Positions 41,691 through 52,444 of a DNA stretch of 64,000 bases are shown here, piece after piece (positions within the stretch are counted from its first letter, which is position 1; each line of letters opens with the position of its first letter). The notes beneath the pieces were generated by a model. The model did no database searches. It saw only the letters and a program-made list of their open reading frames with translations, and was not told the origin of the DNA. The position numbers and the translations under genes are program-made. The stretch comes from Gonocerus acuteangulatus (lineage: Eukaryota > Arthropoda > Insecta > Hemiptera > Coreidae): assembly GCA_946811695.1 (NCBI GenBank), contig OX328126.1, positions 9,264,361 through 9,328,360 on the forward strand, read 5' to 3'.

Positions 41691-42300
41691 CCGCAGAAAA
41701 CTTGGTGTACTTATAGAACTGTTAAAACAAACGTGACAAGTTCGTTAGTCAGCATAATCAGACAATTCGGAGAGGGAGGGGGTTTTTTTACGCACATAAA
41801 TTGTTAATATGAATCTGACGATCGTAATTTGTATTCTGAATATAAGTTATATCGGTCCATTAGAAGGACAGATTTGATCAAAAGTCGAATTAATATTTTC
41901 ACGGCCGTACTTTTTGTTTTCTTCCATTGAAACGCCTTATATTTCGAGCCCAAGAAATGATAAAGATATGTTGTGATTTTTAAAGTGTTTATAAATAATA
42001 CCAGTCCAGCACATACAATAATTAATTCATATAATGTGAAAAAACAGACCACTAGAAAACTAAAACTAAGTAAAACGACGGCAAGGAAGCATTAATAGTA
42101 AAGAAAACATACTGAGGAAAGAAACATCAGTGTGCCCAAAGGATAACATAGTTTCCAGCACTAATTATGGATTTAATTAATACATAATACAAAACACATA
42201 TTACATTAACGTAATATTGCCGGACATTCATTACTTGTAACAACTGTGGGGCAATTTATCAACAACCAATAACAAGATGATTATATAAGCAATGGAATAT
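41690..42300. other. Unassigned DNA
   Basis: AT-rich; frames are short and unrecognised. Confidence 0.4.
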
Positions 42301-42309
42301 AGCAGCAAT

Positions 42310-42520
42310 ATAGGGTGAGATCAGGGGACTCATCGTTCAGCTAATTGGACAACCACACTTGAGAGTGCGGTTCGAATCCGTCCTAGGGTGAGTTGGGCTC
42401 GCTGAAAGAGGTCTCTAGTTCATCGATTTTCGGTGCCGAGAAGATTGTATCGGTGAAAATTATAATAAATTGGTTAACACTTCTATCATCTGAGTGCAAT
42501 GTCTATGCAACATCTATGGG
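42310..42520 (+). mobile_element. tRNA-headed SINE, separate family
   Basis: ACTCATCGTTCAGCTAATTG (A box) and GCGGTTCGAATCCGTCC (B box) are about 30 bases apart as in a tRNA, followed by a body (AGTTCATCGATTTTCGGTGC, TCTATCATCTGAGTGCAATG) that runs into an AT microsatellite. No second copy is in the window, so the 3' border is uncertain. Confidence 0.5.
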
Positions 42521-42526
42521 CCCATA

Positions 42527-42530
<4 letters not shown>

Positions 42531-42589
<59 letters not shown>
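42531..42589. repeat. (AT)n microsatellite
   Basis: A pure AT run at the 3' end of the tRNA-headed SINE. Confidence 0.95.
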
Positions 42590-42592
<3 letters not shown>

Positions 42593-42790
42593 ATAATAAA
42601 AAAAATTAATAGCCACACGTTGATGTGCCAAAATGTTATAATTAAACTAAAATGAATGAATTAAAATATTTGAATTAGAGAATTGCGCCACGTTGGGTCG
42701 ACAAAAAGGTAAAATATTTAAATCTAAAAACTCTTATTCTCAGGGGTCGGGTTCGAGTCCAGTGAAGTAAAACAAAGATAATTTTAAATA

Positions 42791-42833
<43 letters not shown>

Positions 42834-43455
42834 CTCATAGATAAGTTACATTCAGAAATAGGACAAACAAGCATTACCTGATATAAAGCCAGCTCGGTAT
42901 TAACTGGACAGGATCTTCTTTACAAATGTATCTTCTTTTCACTGAACTGCACAACTGAGACTGTATCTTCTTGTAAACTGAATTGTAGAGATGAGACATG
43001 AGACTGACGCTTCCTTTAACAGACTTCAACTTTATGTGTCTGTATCTTCCATTACACTAAACTGCTTGTAACCGACTGACCTACGAGACTGGAGCCACCT
43101 TTTCACAGACTGGCTTGTAACAGACTCTACTAGAGCTGCATCAGGAATGGCGTTGTTTCTTGGCGGGAGCGTCATACCGGTCTCCAATGCTACCTGTATC
43201 GACTGCTAGACAAATATAACATATAATATTTGCTTATCCCAGCAACGAATCCAACATATCAATGAGCTTTTTTGGATTTTCAGAATTTTCTGTGTTAGTT
43301 TTTTAATTTAAAACTTTTAATTTTTGATGAAAGTTAATATAAGAAAAATTTATTTGTTTTTATTTTCCGCAAACCTTGTATTCCTCTTTACCCGCCTTTC
43401 TTACCTTTAACGGTTATTCGAATTTAAAACTTTTAAATATGTAATGTAAAATATC
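42590..43455. other. Unassigned, possible LTR-type remnant
   Basis: TTGCGCCACGTTGGGTCGAC (about 42681) and the GC-richer TTGGCGGGAGCGTCATACCG (about 43156) recall LTR-retrotransposon ends and primer sites, and GACTGTATCTTCTTGTAAAC-like phrases recur between them. No LTR pair could be delimited. An A run lies at 42791-42823. Confidence 0.25.
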
Positions 43456-43458
43456 ATT

Positions 43459-43462
<4 letters not shown>

Positions 43463-43516
<54 letters not shown>
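43463..43516. repeat. (AT)n microsatellite
   Basis: A pure AT run. Confidence 0.95.
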
Positions 43517-43524
<8 letters not shown>

Positions 43525-43908
43525 CCTTAAATGACCCTTTTATATGGGAGATTCCATAACCAAGCAACAGCAAATTAATTAGCAAATTTATGAACTAAAT
43601 TTCAATCAATTTTTAGTATATTAAATGTTCCAATAAAATGTCGTCCAGTGTGTTTTGGGTGCATCAAAGTTACGAAATTAATCAGTTATTGTAGAAAAGT
43701 TTTTGACCGAAATGAGCAATTGATATTTCATGAAGTTCAGTCGTAGTATTCTTTAATAGTTAGTGAAATCCGAATGCCATAGTCTAAAATCTGCATTTAC
43801 ATCCCCCAGCAGCAATGTAGGGTAGAAGCATTACAAGAAATTAAATATTTTATTATTAGATATTTTTATATAACGTAATGTAATATAATGCAATGTAGTA
43901 ATGTATAC

Positions 43909-43913
<5 letters not shown>

Positions 43914-43960
<47 letters not shown>
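43914..43960. repeat. (AT)n microsatellite
   Basis: A pure AT run. Confidence 0.95.
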
Positions 43961-43962
<2 letters not shown>

Positions 43963-44864
43963 CAATAAGGTAGCATAATGTTCTGCGATAACAAATCCAC
44001 ACCTAGACTCTCCTAGTTAACTGACAGTAGACTTACAGTGTACCTGTGACTAAATGTATGGAGCTGTAGACTGCGAAAGCATACACTGAAAATTAAATAA
44101 ATACTTTTGGCGTAGACCAAGTGTTTTGGCTTTCCAATTTGATGCAGTACCACCACTGCCCAGTCATATCAATCTGAAGAGATAGTAACATAACTATCAG
44201 ACTACATAAAATTATGTCATCAATTATAAAAATTCTATATCCATTCATGATTAATTCCCAGATGGTTTTAAGTGTAAATATATTGAAGGCAAAAATCAAC
44301 CTGAATGAAAAATCATATTCAGATGCATTTGAAAGCAACAAAAATATCAGAGGCAAAATAAGCTCTTAGCTGGATTCTGTGAAGCTACAACTAACTCTAA
44401 GCAACCTTGAGGTAACTTCAAGTTCCGCTTCATCAACCATTCGGGTCAAACCAACAACCACAAATGACAGAGAAATTAATAGAACTCGGAGATAATGCTC
44501 AAGTCTATGATTACCCTATAAAGGCTTAATTAACTTAATGAAAGTTAACTGTTATTCAAAAATTGTGAAAAAAATAAAATAAATTAATTTCAATTTACAA
44601 AATTTTGATTAACTATATTATATTAATATATTTAATATTGATTAACAGATTATTTAATTTCATCCTGAGGTAATTTGAAGGAATAGTTAAAATATTAACT
44701 TTATTAATATAAAGAAGAAAAAAATTCATTTCTATAAAAATAATAAAACGTACCAACAGTGGTAAAATGTCAAGCTTTTGCCATACATCTGAAGACTGAG
44801 TGACTCAAGTAATTATTTCACCTAATGGACCAATTCGGAAAACCACAGTTAATAGTTCACAGAA
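43961..44864. other. AT-rich DNA, nothing recognised
   Basis: No supported feature. Confidence 0.4.
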
Positions 44865-45038
44865 AATTAGCATAGGCAGTGCTCTTCAATCCATACAGTA
44901 TTGGGTTTTAATTTAGAAATTTAATTAGCATAGGCAGTGCTCTTCAATCCATACAGTATTGGGTTTTAATTTAGAAATTTAATTAGCATAGGCAGTGCTC
45001 TTCAATCCATACAGTAATGGGTTTTAATTTAGAAATTT
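44865..45038. repeat. 58-bp tandem repeat, three copies
   Basis: Units at 44865, 44923 and 44981 (AATTAGCATAGGCAGTGCTC...), differing by one base (AGTATTGGG versus AGTAATGGG). Confidence 0.93.
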
Positions 45039-45419
45039 AATTACATTTTTCTTGGAGGCATACAAATAAAAATATAGGCCCTTAGAATAAATTAATAGCA
45101 GACAAATTAATGAAATAATAATTGCTCCAACCATGAATTGAATGCTACCCAGAACTACTAAGATATCAAGTATTTACCCACGGAATGAATAACGATAAAA
45201 ATAAATCAAACAGGTTTGTTGATTTTCAAATAGTAAATAAAGATAAAATAGAACATAAGAGTTATATAAGTATTTACCAGCCTGGGGGGAAATATACAAG
45301 TCATATAACCTATTCTATTAAAATGGAACTGCGTCATCTCAGTGCGTCTCTGGTATGATTTCTTGATGCTTAGAATACAAACTCTAAAGTACTTTTTTCT
45401 CAATAGAATAACAACCTTC

Positions 45420-45420
<1 letters not shown>

Positions 45421-45475
<55 letters not shown>
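45421..45475. repeat. (AT)n microsatellite
   Basis: Lies immediately before the CAGGGTGTCCC element. Confidence 0.95.
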
Positions 45476-45480
<5 letters not shown>

Positions 45481-45576
45481 CAGGGTGTCCCAGTATATGT
45501 GTCCACCCCCTTTTACTCCTAGAGTTGTTGGAATTTCGAAATGAAACTTGGTAGGTCTTAGTTATGTTGCATGAGG

Positions 45577-45840
45577 TTACTTTTGAAGGTTTAGTTGACT
45601 TTGTAACATTCTCCAGTTTTTCTCCAGCGCATCTAACTCTTGATTTTCCAATGGCGGCAGGTATTTTTTTATGACGAATTCTGATAGAAGATTTAATTTT
45701 AAGACTAATTTATTCCCAAACATCTTTTGATCCGCCACACCGTTCGCGCGTAAAACGCAAAAAACTGAAAAATATCGCCCTTTTGTAGACAAATTCCTAT
45801 TTATCACTAAAACCAAGCCTTGTACGTAAAAACACCTCAA
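45577..45840 (-). CDS. ORF in left arm of the large-TIR element
   Basis: An 87-codon frame; its last ~70 residues (NLSTKGRYFSVFCVLRANG ... FVIKKYLPPLENQELDALE) are nearly the same as the frame in the other arm. The C-terminal half (LVLKLNLLSEFVIKKYLPPL then LDALEKNWRML) loosely recalls the C-terminal region of some hAT-like or zinc-finger transposon proteins; this is a guess from pattern. The start codon may not be the real one, and splicing from outside is possible. Confidence 0.4.
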   Translation of the reverse strand: MRCFYVQGLVLVINRNLSTKGRYFSVFCVLRANGVADQKMFGNKLVLKLNLLSEFVIKKYLPPLENQELDALEKNWRMLQSQLNLQK

Positions 45841-46248
45841 TGTAAACGTTGTAGCCTATTAATTTTCCTTTCAGATGATACCAAGATCAAAGTTGTAGAT
45901 TAAATATTTAACGGGGTATTATGAATGAAAACAAAGGCAAATTTTTTTTTTAGTTTTATGATATAATAATTTCATATGGAAAAATAAATTTATTCTGTTC
46001 TGTTTTATAATAATTTTTATATACTTTTTTTCATGAAGTAAATAAGTACTTTTTTTATTGTTTATGTCAGCTACTTTTTTTCTATTCATATCGATTTTCT
46101 GAATTGTTACTTTTTAAAACTTTTAAGGTATATTTTTCATTCATAATATCCCGTTAAATATTTAACCTACAACTTTGATCTTGGTATCACCTAAAAGGAA
46201 AATTAATAGGCTACAACGTTTGTATCGAGGTGTTTTTACGTAAAAGGC

Positions 46249-46482
46249 TTGGTTTCAGTGATAAATAGGAGTTTGTCTACAAAAGGGCTATATTTTTCAG
46301 TTTTTTGCGTTTTACGCGCGAACGGTGAGTCGGATCAAAAGATGTCTCGGAATAAATTAGTCTTAAAATTAAATTTTCTATCAGAATTCGTCATAAAAAA
46401 ATACCTGCCACCATTAGAAAATCAAGAGTTAGATGCGCTGGAGAAAAACTGGAGAATGTTACAAAATCAACTAAACCTTTAA
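46249..46482 (+). CDS. ORF in right arm of the large-TIR element
   Basis: A 77-codon counterpart of the left-arm frame. Differences include N to S, R to L, V to E/S and S to N, with the long FVIKKYLPPLENQELDALEK stretch unchanged. No stop or frameshift separates the two arms over the aligned part. Confidence 0.4.
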   Translation: MVSVINRSLSTKGLYFSVFCVLRANGESDQKMSRNKLVLKLNFLSEFVIKKYLPPLENQELDALEKNWRMLQNQLNL

Positions 46483-46584
46483 AAGAAACCTCATTCAACA
46501 TAACTAAGACCTACCAAGTTTCATTTCGAAATTCCAACAACTCTTGGAGGAAAAGGGGGTGGACACATATACTGGGACACCCTG

Positions 46585-46945
46585 TATATACACACACCGT
46601 TCGTCCGAATTTGACAAAAGTTGGCACACAGGTAGCTCTTGGTCCGCGGAGTGTCGTAGCCTAAGTCAAAAACGTCTATCCGCTGTCTGTCTGTATGTTC
46701 CTTATACAAATCCTCACCGTTCGGCCAATTTTGACCAAACCTGGCACATAGGTAGCACTTTATACGGAGTGAGTCATAGGTCAAAATCGCCTAAGTGTTC
46801 GGAGGTCAATGGGTTTGAAACCTTGAATCCGAACAGATACTGATTTGCGTTATTAGCTGATAATATTACTTATTTGGTTTCTAATTTATTTTTGCTTTTC
46901 TAGATGCAAAACGTAAGCGTAGCATGGCACACCGGGTAACAGCTA

Positions 46946-46946
<1 letters not shown>
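46585..46946 (+). mobile_element. Helitron B, 3' part
   Basis: Two ~120-bp units (CACACCGTTCGTCCGAATTT; TCACCGTTCGGCCAATTTTG), the subterminal TTTTTGCTTTTCTAGATGCA and the terminus CACCGGGTAACAGCTAG before T. The 5' part is replaced by the large-TIR element. Confidence 0.7.

Positions 46947-46947
<1 letters not shown>

Positions 46948-46994
<47 letters not shown>
46948..46994. repeat. (AT)n microsatellite
   Basis: Begins right after the Helitron terminus. Confidence 0.95.
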
Positions 46995-46996
<2 letters not shown>

Positions 46997-47099
46997 AAAA
47001 GAATAGTTAAAATAAGTAATATTATACCTTCCTATGAGTTAACTCAGGACAACTATTATAATTAATTGATATTATTTATTTATAAATATATATTGAAAA

Positions 47100-47370
47100 A
47101 TTGTTTTCAATTATTTGGAAGCTTAGGTCGGTAAAGCAGAAACAACTCGTTTGAAACCACTTTATTTATTACATACGCCAGAAATGTTTCGTGCCATTCC
47201 GAACGTTTTCAGGGACACTTCTTGCAAGGAAGTTCTTAGAGTAACAATGTCATGGAGGGAGGCGTAATACTCCATTGAGTGTACATGGTGTCTAGAGGAC
47301 TTCTTGACTTGAAGTGCCCCTGAAGAAGTGACAAAATGTCGGGAGCACATCATAAATAAAGGAGTATAAA
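47100..47370. repeat. Decayed Penelope-like inverted ends
   Basis: An imperfect inverted pair around TCATGGAGGGAGGCGTAATA. The right arm (GTGCCCCTGAAGAAGTGACA, then TGTCGGGAGCACATC) and the reversed left arm (GTCCCTGAAAACGTTCGGAA, GGCACGAAACATTT) are relatives of the ribozyme region at 30649 but each has lost part of the core, so cleavage is not expected. Confidence 0.5.
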
Positions 47371-47725
47371 AATTATTTACATATATTTTGGGTCATAATT
47401 GATAAGCATAAATAATATGTAATTAATATAAACTGCAGTTCTGTCCTATGCGCAGCCCTGCTAATATTACATTGGCCCTATATTGAAAAGCTATTTGCTA
47501 TCTAGGTCGAGCGGATTAGCAACTCTTCGAACAATAGTCTATCAATGAGGTAAAAATATGCTTCTTCCGATTGCTTTGACAACTTCCATTATCTTTCAGA
47601 GTTTGCAAGATTTCGTCAGCTCACAAGAGTCAACAAGCCTTGACTAAGTTGCATAAGTATTTCGCTATGTCGGCATTCATCATTTTCATGGACAAATGTA
47701 TAATATGGGCTAATGGCTGTCAATT

Positions 47726-47729
<4 letters not shown>

Positions 47730-47786
<57 letters not shown>

Positions 47787-47802
47787 TTATACAGTTATAT
47801 AC

Positions 47803-47842
<40 letters not shown>
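47730..47842. repeat. (AT)n microsatellites
   Basis: Two AT runs separated by ACATTTATACAGTTATATAC. Confidence 0.95.
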
Positions 47843-47849
<7 letters not shown>

Positions 47850-47851
<2 letters not shown>

Positions 47852-48151
47852 ATTGATTGGTGAGACGGTTTCTCTCTCCAGCGGTGTTCTTTCTCTCCTT
47901 CCTGCAATATTTCGTCAGGTTCATCTCCGACTTCTTCAGGCTGCTATGTGTCGTCCTCGGTGGTTATCAAGGGAATGATTTTTTTCCGGATTTTTCCTCC
48001 TTTAATAATAATCCGAGGAAAAATCATTCCCTTGATAACCACCGAGGACGACACATAGCAGCCTGAAGAAGTCGGAGATGAACCCGACGAAATATTGCAG
48101 GAAGGAGAGGAAGAACACCGCTGGAGAGAGAAGCCGTCTCACCAATCAATC
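47850..48151. repeat. Palindrome with hammerhead-like core
   Basis: Arms 47850-47985 and 48019-48151 are inverted (GATTGATTGGTGAGACGG / CCGTCTCACCAATCAATC, and GGTTATCAAGGGAATGATTT near the centre). Both arms carry CTGAAGA, a 5-bp stem II and GAA (48063-48091 on plus). Confidence 0.75.
48058..48101 (+). ncRNA. Hammerhead-like core, weak stem I
   Basis: CTGAAGA (48063-48069), stem II GTCGG/CCGAC (48071-48075, 48084-48088), GAA (48089-48091), stem III ATAT (48092-48095). Stem I (GCAGC with GCAGG) pairs at only three of five positions, so activity is doubtful. The mirror copy lies in the left arm. Confidence 0.45.
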
Positions 48152-48183
48152 ATTTCAACCCCAGCTAAGTAAATTAAAACAAA

Positions 48184-48191
<8 letters not shown>

Positions 48192-48222
<31 letters not shown>
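48192..48222. repeat. (AT)n microsatellite
   Basis: Forms the left border of the SINE A copy. Confidence 0.92.
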
Positions 48223-48223
<1 letters not shown>

Positions 48224-48493
48224 CGGCTCACTAGGGAGATAGTGTGGTCAGTACTAAGCTCCGGCCGCCTGATTTTCCCCTTGGCTGCTTCGACTGCTAG
48301 TGTCATTAGCACCAACCAAGGTACCCATTATTAAATTAATTACAGGCTGGGTTGGCCTAGGGACGGTCAGGGAGGCAGAATTCAACCCATGAACGAAGAC
48401 ACTAGAAGAAAAAATCTTTAGTGCTTGCTCGGGATTTGAACTCAGGTCTCCAGCTTATTAGTCCAGTGCTCTACCGCTGAGCTAACCTCGCCC

Positions 48494-48495
<2 letters not shown>
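48223..48495 (-). mobile_element. SINE A, 3' end lost
   Basis: On the minus strand from GGGGGCGAGGTTAGCTCAGC through the body to GCCGTTATATAT; the last ~75 bases are replaced by an AT run. AT runs border both sides. Confidence 0.85.
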
Positions 48496-48574
<79 letters not shown>

Positions 48575-48593
48575 AATATAAATATAAATATAA

Positions 48594-48648
<55 letters not shown>
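48496..48648. repeat. (AT)n microsatellites
   Basis: Two long AT runs joined by AAATATAAATATAAATATAAA steps. Confidence 0.95.
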
Positions 48649-48649
<1 letters not shown>

Positions 48650-48650
<1 letters not shown>

Positions 48651-49488
48651 AAAAGAAAGTACTCTGTAAAAAAAAAACTAATAAATAAATAAAATGAGCA
48701 TATATTCCAATACTTTGGAGCTATTCGGAAAAAGGAAATAAAAAATACTATAACCCAAAAAATATATATTTTTCAGTAGTAGAGCAGAGGTACTTCAGTA
48801 TATCATGAAATTAATAGTATTTAAATATAAAAATTGAACGTTGAATAATAACTATAGGAATTAAAAAATTTTTAAACTATTTTTCATGTTTAAAATATAA
48901 ATATATTATATTTATATTTTCTATTTCTTATAATGAATTTCGTATAAAGAAATCTTTGATATTTGAGGATATCCACATATTGTTTAAAATATAAAATGAA
49001 AATAGCTCTATATCTTTCTCATTCTATTTAATGATTAATTTGTTTTTCTATAATTATTAATGTAACTCGAGTTACCTAAAAAGTTATTATTTCTATGCTT
49101 AATTTCACTGTCTTAAATTTTATAATATAAAAAATAAATAATTATTCCAAGGTAACTGTATTAGAAAGGCAACTATTTTTCATTCAGGTATAGTTTTGGT
49201 CGTAACAATTAATTTCTAAAACTACCGTATTTTTTGTGAATCTGCATCACTTTTACAGAGAAAGCATTAACAGTGGATTATAACGATTTCTGTCCGAGAT
49301 GGGAAGCATACAGAACTATTAATATGTAATTTTATGTGTCAAAAACTTAGAAGTTCTTATTTTCTCTAGGATCCTCTTATTTTGTATTGATTTGTTTTAT
49401 TTATAGCTAATTGTTTTTTGTTGTTTATTGTTGTATGTATCTACTAACTAATATAACTGTATATGTGTATAATGTATATTGTATAATT
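48650..49488. other. AT-rich DNA, nothing recognised
   Basis: No supported feature. Confidence 0.4.
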
Positions 49489-50103
49489 ATACAATATATT
49501 TTTTTTTTTTATAATAAAGCTTTTATTAACATCTGCACAAATAATATACTACATTGGTTAATAAAGACATTTTTATGATTTCACATAATGAGATTACAGA
49601 AAAGAAAAAATAGTACATACTTAAATTATTAAAAGAAAAAAGAAAAAAAGAAAAAAAAATAAATAAAAGGGGAAAAAATAATAAAAATTAATAATAAGAA
49701 TAATAATAAGAAAAAAAAACAATAAATGAAATGATAAAATATAATTTAAATAGAAATTTGGAAGGAGCCAATCATAATTGACACTTCCTAGTTAAACAAT
49801 TTTATTTGTCCTTTAAGTACGAAGTTGATCACGAGGCCAAGATCTCTTTAGCCTCCTAGGAGGGTTTTCGGGGCGGGATTGAGAGGAGAGGGATTGAGCT
49901 CTGGGATTGGGATGAGCAGATAGTTTGGAGTGAAAGGTTAGGAATCGGGATTTAGCCAGTTCATGGATGAAAGGGATATTGAGGTCATTATGAAGGGTTT
50001 TATTGGAAACAAAAAAAGGGGCATTAACTATTTTGCGTAGGACTTTGGATTGGAATGCCTGTATTCTCTGTATATTTGATCTTTTGGTTGTTCATACAAT
50101 ATA
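49489..50103 (-). mobile_element. 5'-truncated Jockey LINE with 10-bp TSD
   Basis: ATACAATATA occurs at 49489-49498 and 50094-50103. Between them, on the minus strand, lie an ORF2 C-terminus (next entry), a 3' UTR, an AATAAA-type signal (TTAATAAAAGCTTTATTAT) and an 11-A tail (T run at 49499-49510). Confidence 0.88.
49813..50087 (-). pseudogene. Jockey LINE ORF2, C-terminus
   Basis: The frame reads RSNIQRIQAFQSKVLRKIVN, APFFVSNKTLHNDLNIPFI, HELAKSRFLTFHSKLSAHPN, then RRLKRSWPRDQLRT and TAA (49815-49813). This is the terminal region of Jockey-clade ORF2 (I-R-QNKVLR-I--APWYV-N--LH-DL ... H-NPL ... RRLKR), which lacks RNase H. About 90 codons with no internal stop; the reverse transcriptase was lost by 5' truncation. 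Confidence 0.85.
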
Positions 50104-50459
50104 AATTACAATTATAATTGTAAGTATATCTAATAATTGTAAAAAAATAATATTTTGTTTGTAATTCGATGCATGATAAATTACTTTATATGTTAATCAT
50201 TAACTACAATCAGAATGTCCGATTGAACAATGTAAAACTAACTTACCAAGATGAAACAGTGAATCCGCATGGTGAGTCAGTGGAGAAGCGAGAAGCCCAG
50301 AATCATCAGAAAACTTCATAACAGGCGGATAATCAGAAGTTTGTTCCTACAGTTTGGCAACGATTTATCTCACAGATTTCCCGCCAAAACTATGACAGCA
50401 ACGGACAGTAGAGTTTCTCGTTTTGTCAGATAACACATCTCAATACAACAATTTTATTA

Positions 50460-50620
50460 ATAATGAAGATTAGATAGTTAGCCGTCCAGGTGATAAGCAA
50501 AGATGGAATAGTCTCAATATGATTTTTGTAAAAAAAAAAATCTATATTCAGGACGTTTCGGCAACTCTTTTGTAGCCTTCGTCAGCTAAAATGACAATAA
50601 AAGAAAAAAAAACAGAACTT
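50460..50620 (-). repeat. Penelope-like end with ribozyme-type core, single arm
   Basis: Minus strand: GCTGACGAAGGCTACAAAAG, AGTTGCCGAAACGTCCTGAA, with CTGACGA and GAA intact and one mismatch in stem II (GGCTAC/GTTGCC). The adjoining ATCTTTGCTTATCACCTGGA and CGGCTAACTATCTAATC match the outer edge of the palindrome at 57.6-58.4 kb. Confidence 0.65.
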
Positions 50621-50739
50621 AATACACAGAAACAAAGTTTATAAGTAAAATAAGTGACAGATCTATAAATATAATTCATAAATACAATTCAAAAATCGTA
50701 TTGAGGTTTTTTTTCAGCCTTAAATTACTGATTGGCAAA

Positions 50740-51160
50740 TTTTGCTTGTAATAGCCTTCCTCCTCTGAGGAGTCGACACTTCCCTGGGAGACAGCCCGAA
50801 CGGGAAGCGAATTAAGTTAATTAACCTACATTTAAAAATTAAGCCCTATCTCCAATATAATCTTACCTCTTCTACCCCCTTTTTTTTATTTATTTTTTTT
50901 TATTTATTTATTTTTTTTTTTTTATTTGTTTTTCTTCTTTACACTCTATTTAATATCTATTATATTACCGTATTGTTATTGTGAAATATATGATATAAAA
51001 AATGTTATTGTCATTATTAATTAGCTGTACTATAAAATGTAGTGACTTGTTATATAAACAATGTGCAAAAAGTATTTTGTAATATCTTGATGTACTGTTA
51101 AAGAGCAAGTCGCCAAAAGTTGCGATACTCTTAATAAATAAATAAAAAAAAAAAAAATAG
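50740..51160 (+). mobile_element. LINE 3' end
   Basis: GCCTTCCTCCTCTGAGGAGT and a T-rich stretch lead to GCGATACTCTTAATAAATAA and (AAAT)/A tail. The last 25 bases resemble the tail of the LINE at 34680-34705 (GCGAAACTTTTAATAAATAA), suggesting related families. Confidence 0.5.
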
Positions 51161-51339
51161 ATGGCGATAGTTAGTCATGGAGGGGTTAAGAAGTTGGTTG
51201 ATGTTAACAACAAAATGTTCTGATAAATGATTTGTATTTATAGATCTACCATATTTCTTTATTGGTTTAACTATTCTGTTTATTAATTCAGCATTTGTGG
51301 TTTGTCTTTTAACGGAGGAAGGCTACAAAATAGTAGTCA

Positions 51340-51430
51340 AAAGGAATACTGATTTTCATAAAAGCCTTTCGAAATTGCGACGTTTCGAACCTGTTTCGGT
51401 TTCTACAAGTATCTACAAGCTAAAATAAAA
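51340..51430 (-). repeat. Decayed Penelope-like end
   Basis: Minus strand: TTTTAGCTTGTAGATACTTG, GTAGAAACCGAAACAGG, TTCGAAACGTCGCAATTTCG. It has the layout of the ribozyme-bearing ends but no intact CTGANGA core. Confidence 0.4.
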
Positions 51431-51535
51431 CCAAGAACAAGGAGTATACTACTCCTATATCACTATACCAATTAAAATACAATATATAATAATAATAAAA
51501 TATATAAGGTACAGTAATTTCAATTTCAAGAAGTT

Positions 51536-51908
51536 ATTCCGTGAAGTGGGGGGTGAGGTTAACTCAGTGGTAGAGCACTGGACTAATAAGTTCGAGGGCC
51601 TGAGTTCAAATCCCGAGCATAGTACTAAAGAGTATATCTTCTAGTGTCTTCGTTCGTGGGTTGGATTCGGCCTCCCTGACCGTCCCTAGGCCAATCCAGC
51701 CTTTAATTAATTTAATAATGGGTACCTTGATGCTAATGACTCTAGCAGTCGAAGCAGAAAGGGGAAAATCAGGCGGCCGGAGCATAGTACTGACCACATT
51801 ACCTCCCTAGCTTGCCGTTTTGTCATGAATCAGATACCTCTATAGTATCTGCCCCTTATGGCCCTCGTGTCCTGTTACGGGACTGATTATTTTTTTGATT
51901 GCGTGAAG
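51536..51908 (+). mobile_element. SINE A, full length, with TSD
   Basis: ATTCCGTGAAG (51536-51546) and ATTGCGTGAAG (51898-51908) flank a complete SINE A that ends GTTACGGGACTGATTATTTT plus T. The duplication differs at one base. Confidence 0.85.
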
Positions 51909-52444
51909 AGAGAAGTTAGATTCCAACTGACAATATAAATACGTCATAACCCGCAGAGAGTTCAGAAAGTAAGACAAACCACTTGAAACCACTAACAAGT
52001 CGAACGTTCGAAAGGTTCAAAAATAGACATACGACCTTATATTAAGCAATAGACCACTAATAAACTTTGACCGCAATCTTCTCCAACACTTGACTTGAAG
52101 GAACCACCTTTCGATGAAAGAGAAAGTACAATACATTGTACGGGGTGATTGCCTGGTAGGTGTACAGCTATTGTACAGAGCATCATGGTTTAATACCATA
52201 CCTAGGTCTTCCTGGTCATCAAGACCTCTCTACAGATTGGTGGTAAGGAGTAGGCGCTTTCGATACGGTCTGGGAGGTCATTGAGGCTGCAATTGGTAGT
52301 TTCAAAGGATCAGAACGGTAATCATAATATTATATAATAAAATTATAATGCTGACAATGAGAGAAAACAATTTTACAGTACACGAATAGAAGATAACAAC
52401 AGGTATGTTCAAAGATGAAGTATCTTTTCTTAAGAACGTCCGAA
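51909..52444. other. Unassigned DNA
   Basis: No supported feature. Confidence 0.4.

Larger units (their letters stand above)
45481..46584. mobile_element. Large-TIR element (~460-bp arms), CAGGGTGTCCCA ends
   Basis: The arms match from CAGGGTGTCCCAGTATATGT inward to about 45935 and from about 46135, and enclose an AT-rich centre. TA lies on both sides, consistent with a TA target. Each arm contains one version of the same open frame (next two entries), reading inward-to-outward. Confidence 0.8.

Noticed and set aside
50210..50420. First exon (MRIHCFIL, then GTAAGT) on the minus strand
   Set aside because: Only eight codons before a donor-like GTAAGT, with no supporting downstream exon; chance is likely.
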